Shown: one piece after another, positions 40,217 to 40,313 of the stretch
How positions within the stretch are numbered: the stretch's first letter is position 1
Layout of the letters: each line of letters starts with the position of its first letter
Assembly (NCBI GenBank): GCA_023393755.1
Contig: JAEXCA010000172.1
Span: 1-40,313 of the forward strand
From: Actinomycetes bacterium
GTDB lineage: Bacteria > Actinomycetota > Actinomycetes > Propionibacteriales > Propionibacteriaceae
DNA: 40,313 bases
Direction: 5' to 3'
Position numbers and translations under genes: made by a program
The notes under the pieces: generated by a model
What the model was told of the DNA's origin: nothing
The model's database searches: none
What the model saw: the letters and a program-made list of their open reading frames with translations, nothing else

Positions 40217-40313
40217 CGAGGCCGGAGCCCGTCGGAGGGCCGTCGGTGCGTCGCGGACCGGGGGACGGTTCCCCGGTCCCCCCCCGTCAGGGGGCCCGTT
40301 CCCCGGCCCCGAG
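40213..40313 (+). CDS. N-terminus of an unidentified protein, partial
   Basis: ATG 40213 overlaps the aroE stop (ATGA) and has a strong GAGGGAGGGG upstream, so a real gene starts here. Only 33 residues are visible (MTRPEPVGGPSVRRGPGDGS then Pro/Arg-rich). They are low in complexity and give no family. It is probably a member of the aroG-ltaE-aroE operon. Confidence 0.6.
   Translation, partial: MTRPEPVGGPSVRRGPGDGSPVPPRQGARSPAP

Overview
The window is chromosomal DNA of a high-GC actinobacterium, probably from the Propionibacteriales. That is an inference from codon use, the aa3/bcc oxidase gene set and the gene order; no rRNA or tRNA gene is present to confirm it. From memory, much of the order follows the Mycobacterium tuberculosis segment between aroG/Rv2182c and dlaT/gcvT: sucB-pepA-gcvT, glycerate-kinase-like gene-erpA-ctaC, ctaE-qcrCAB-trpD, a DEDDh/GIY-YIG nuclease, an NlpC/P60 hydrolase, plsC and class II DAHP synthase. 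It is therefore mostly core genome with a few lineage-specific insertions.

Layout. 1-1.97 kb: 5' end of sucB, a small conserved gene that looks frameshifted, a truncated gene copy and its full-length secreted paralogue. 1.98-7.8 kb: KstD-like flavoprotein and pepA (coupled, minus), Fe-type alcohol dehydrogenase, gcvT and a small membrane protein (plus). 7.9-10.9 kb: three coupled minus genes (DUF3043-type membrane protein, 61-aa protein, helical protein), divergent from a coiled-coil protein and a diverged glycerate-kinase-fold protein. 11-14.4 kb: erpA, then ctaC-ctaD-ctaF. 14.4-15.4 kb: nearly 1 kb without genes, carrying repeats. 15.4-21.4 kb: guaB1-type gene, then ctaE-qcrC-qcrA-qcrB (minus); with ctaCDF this supplies the bcc-aa3 respiratory supercomplex. 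21.6-29.4 kb: degenerate receiver protein and trpD, prepilin peptidase, small HTH protein, long Ala/Asp/Lys-rich membrane-anchored protein, cyclophilin, a repeat-bearing gap, a stand-alone Lrp ligand-binding protein, a nuclease, and a four-cysteine protein. 29.4-33.2 kb: NlpC/P60 hydrolase, tandem hairpin repeats, HExxH lipoprotein, carboxylesterase, PlsC acyltransferase. 33.2-36.8 kb: a 1223-residue HTH-nSTAND-TM-WD40 protein. 36.9-40.3 kb: aroG, ltaE, aroE and the start of another gene, all overlapping (shikimate-pathway operon).

Two expression themes recur. Stop/start overlaps (TGATG, ATGA, GTGA) mark translational coupling inside operons. Many first genes have a TAnnnT-like -10 element 6-7 nt before the start codon and no Shine-Dalgarno, which points to leaderless mRNAs. 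The least explained elements are a pair of related ~190-bp intergenic repeats (about 14.75-14.95 kb and 26.41-26.61 kb), each with two forward and two inverted copies of a ~20-nt unit at matching spacing, and the HTH-nSTAND-WD40 protein.
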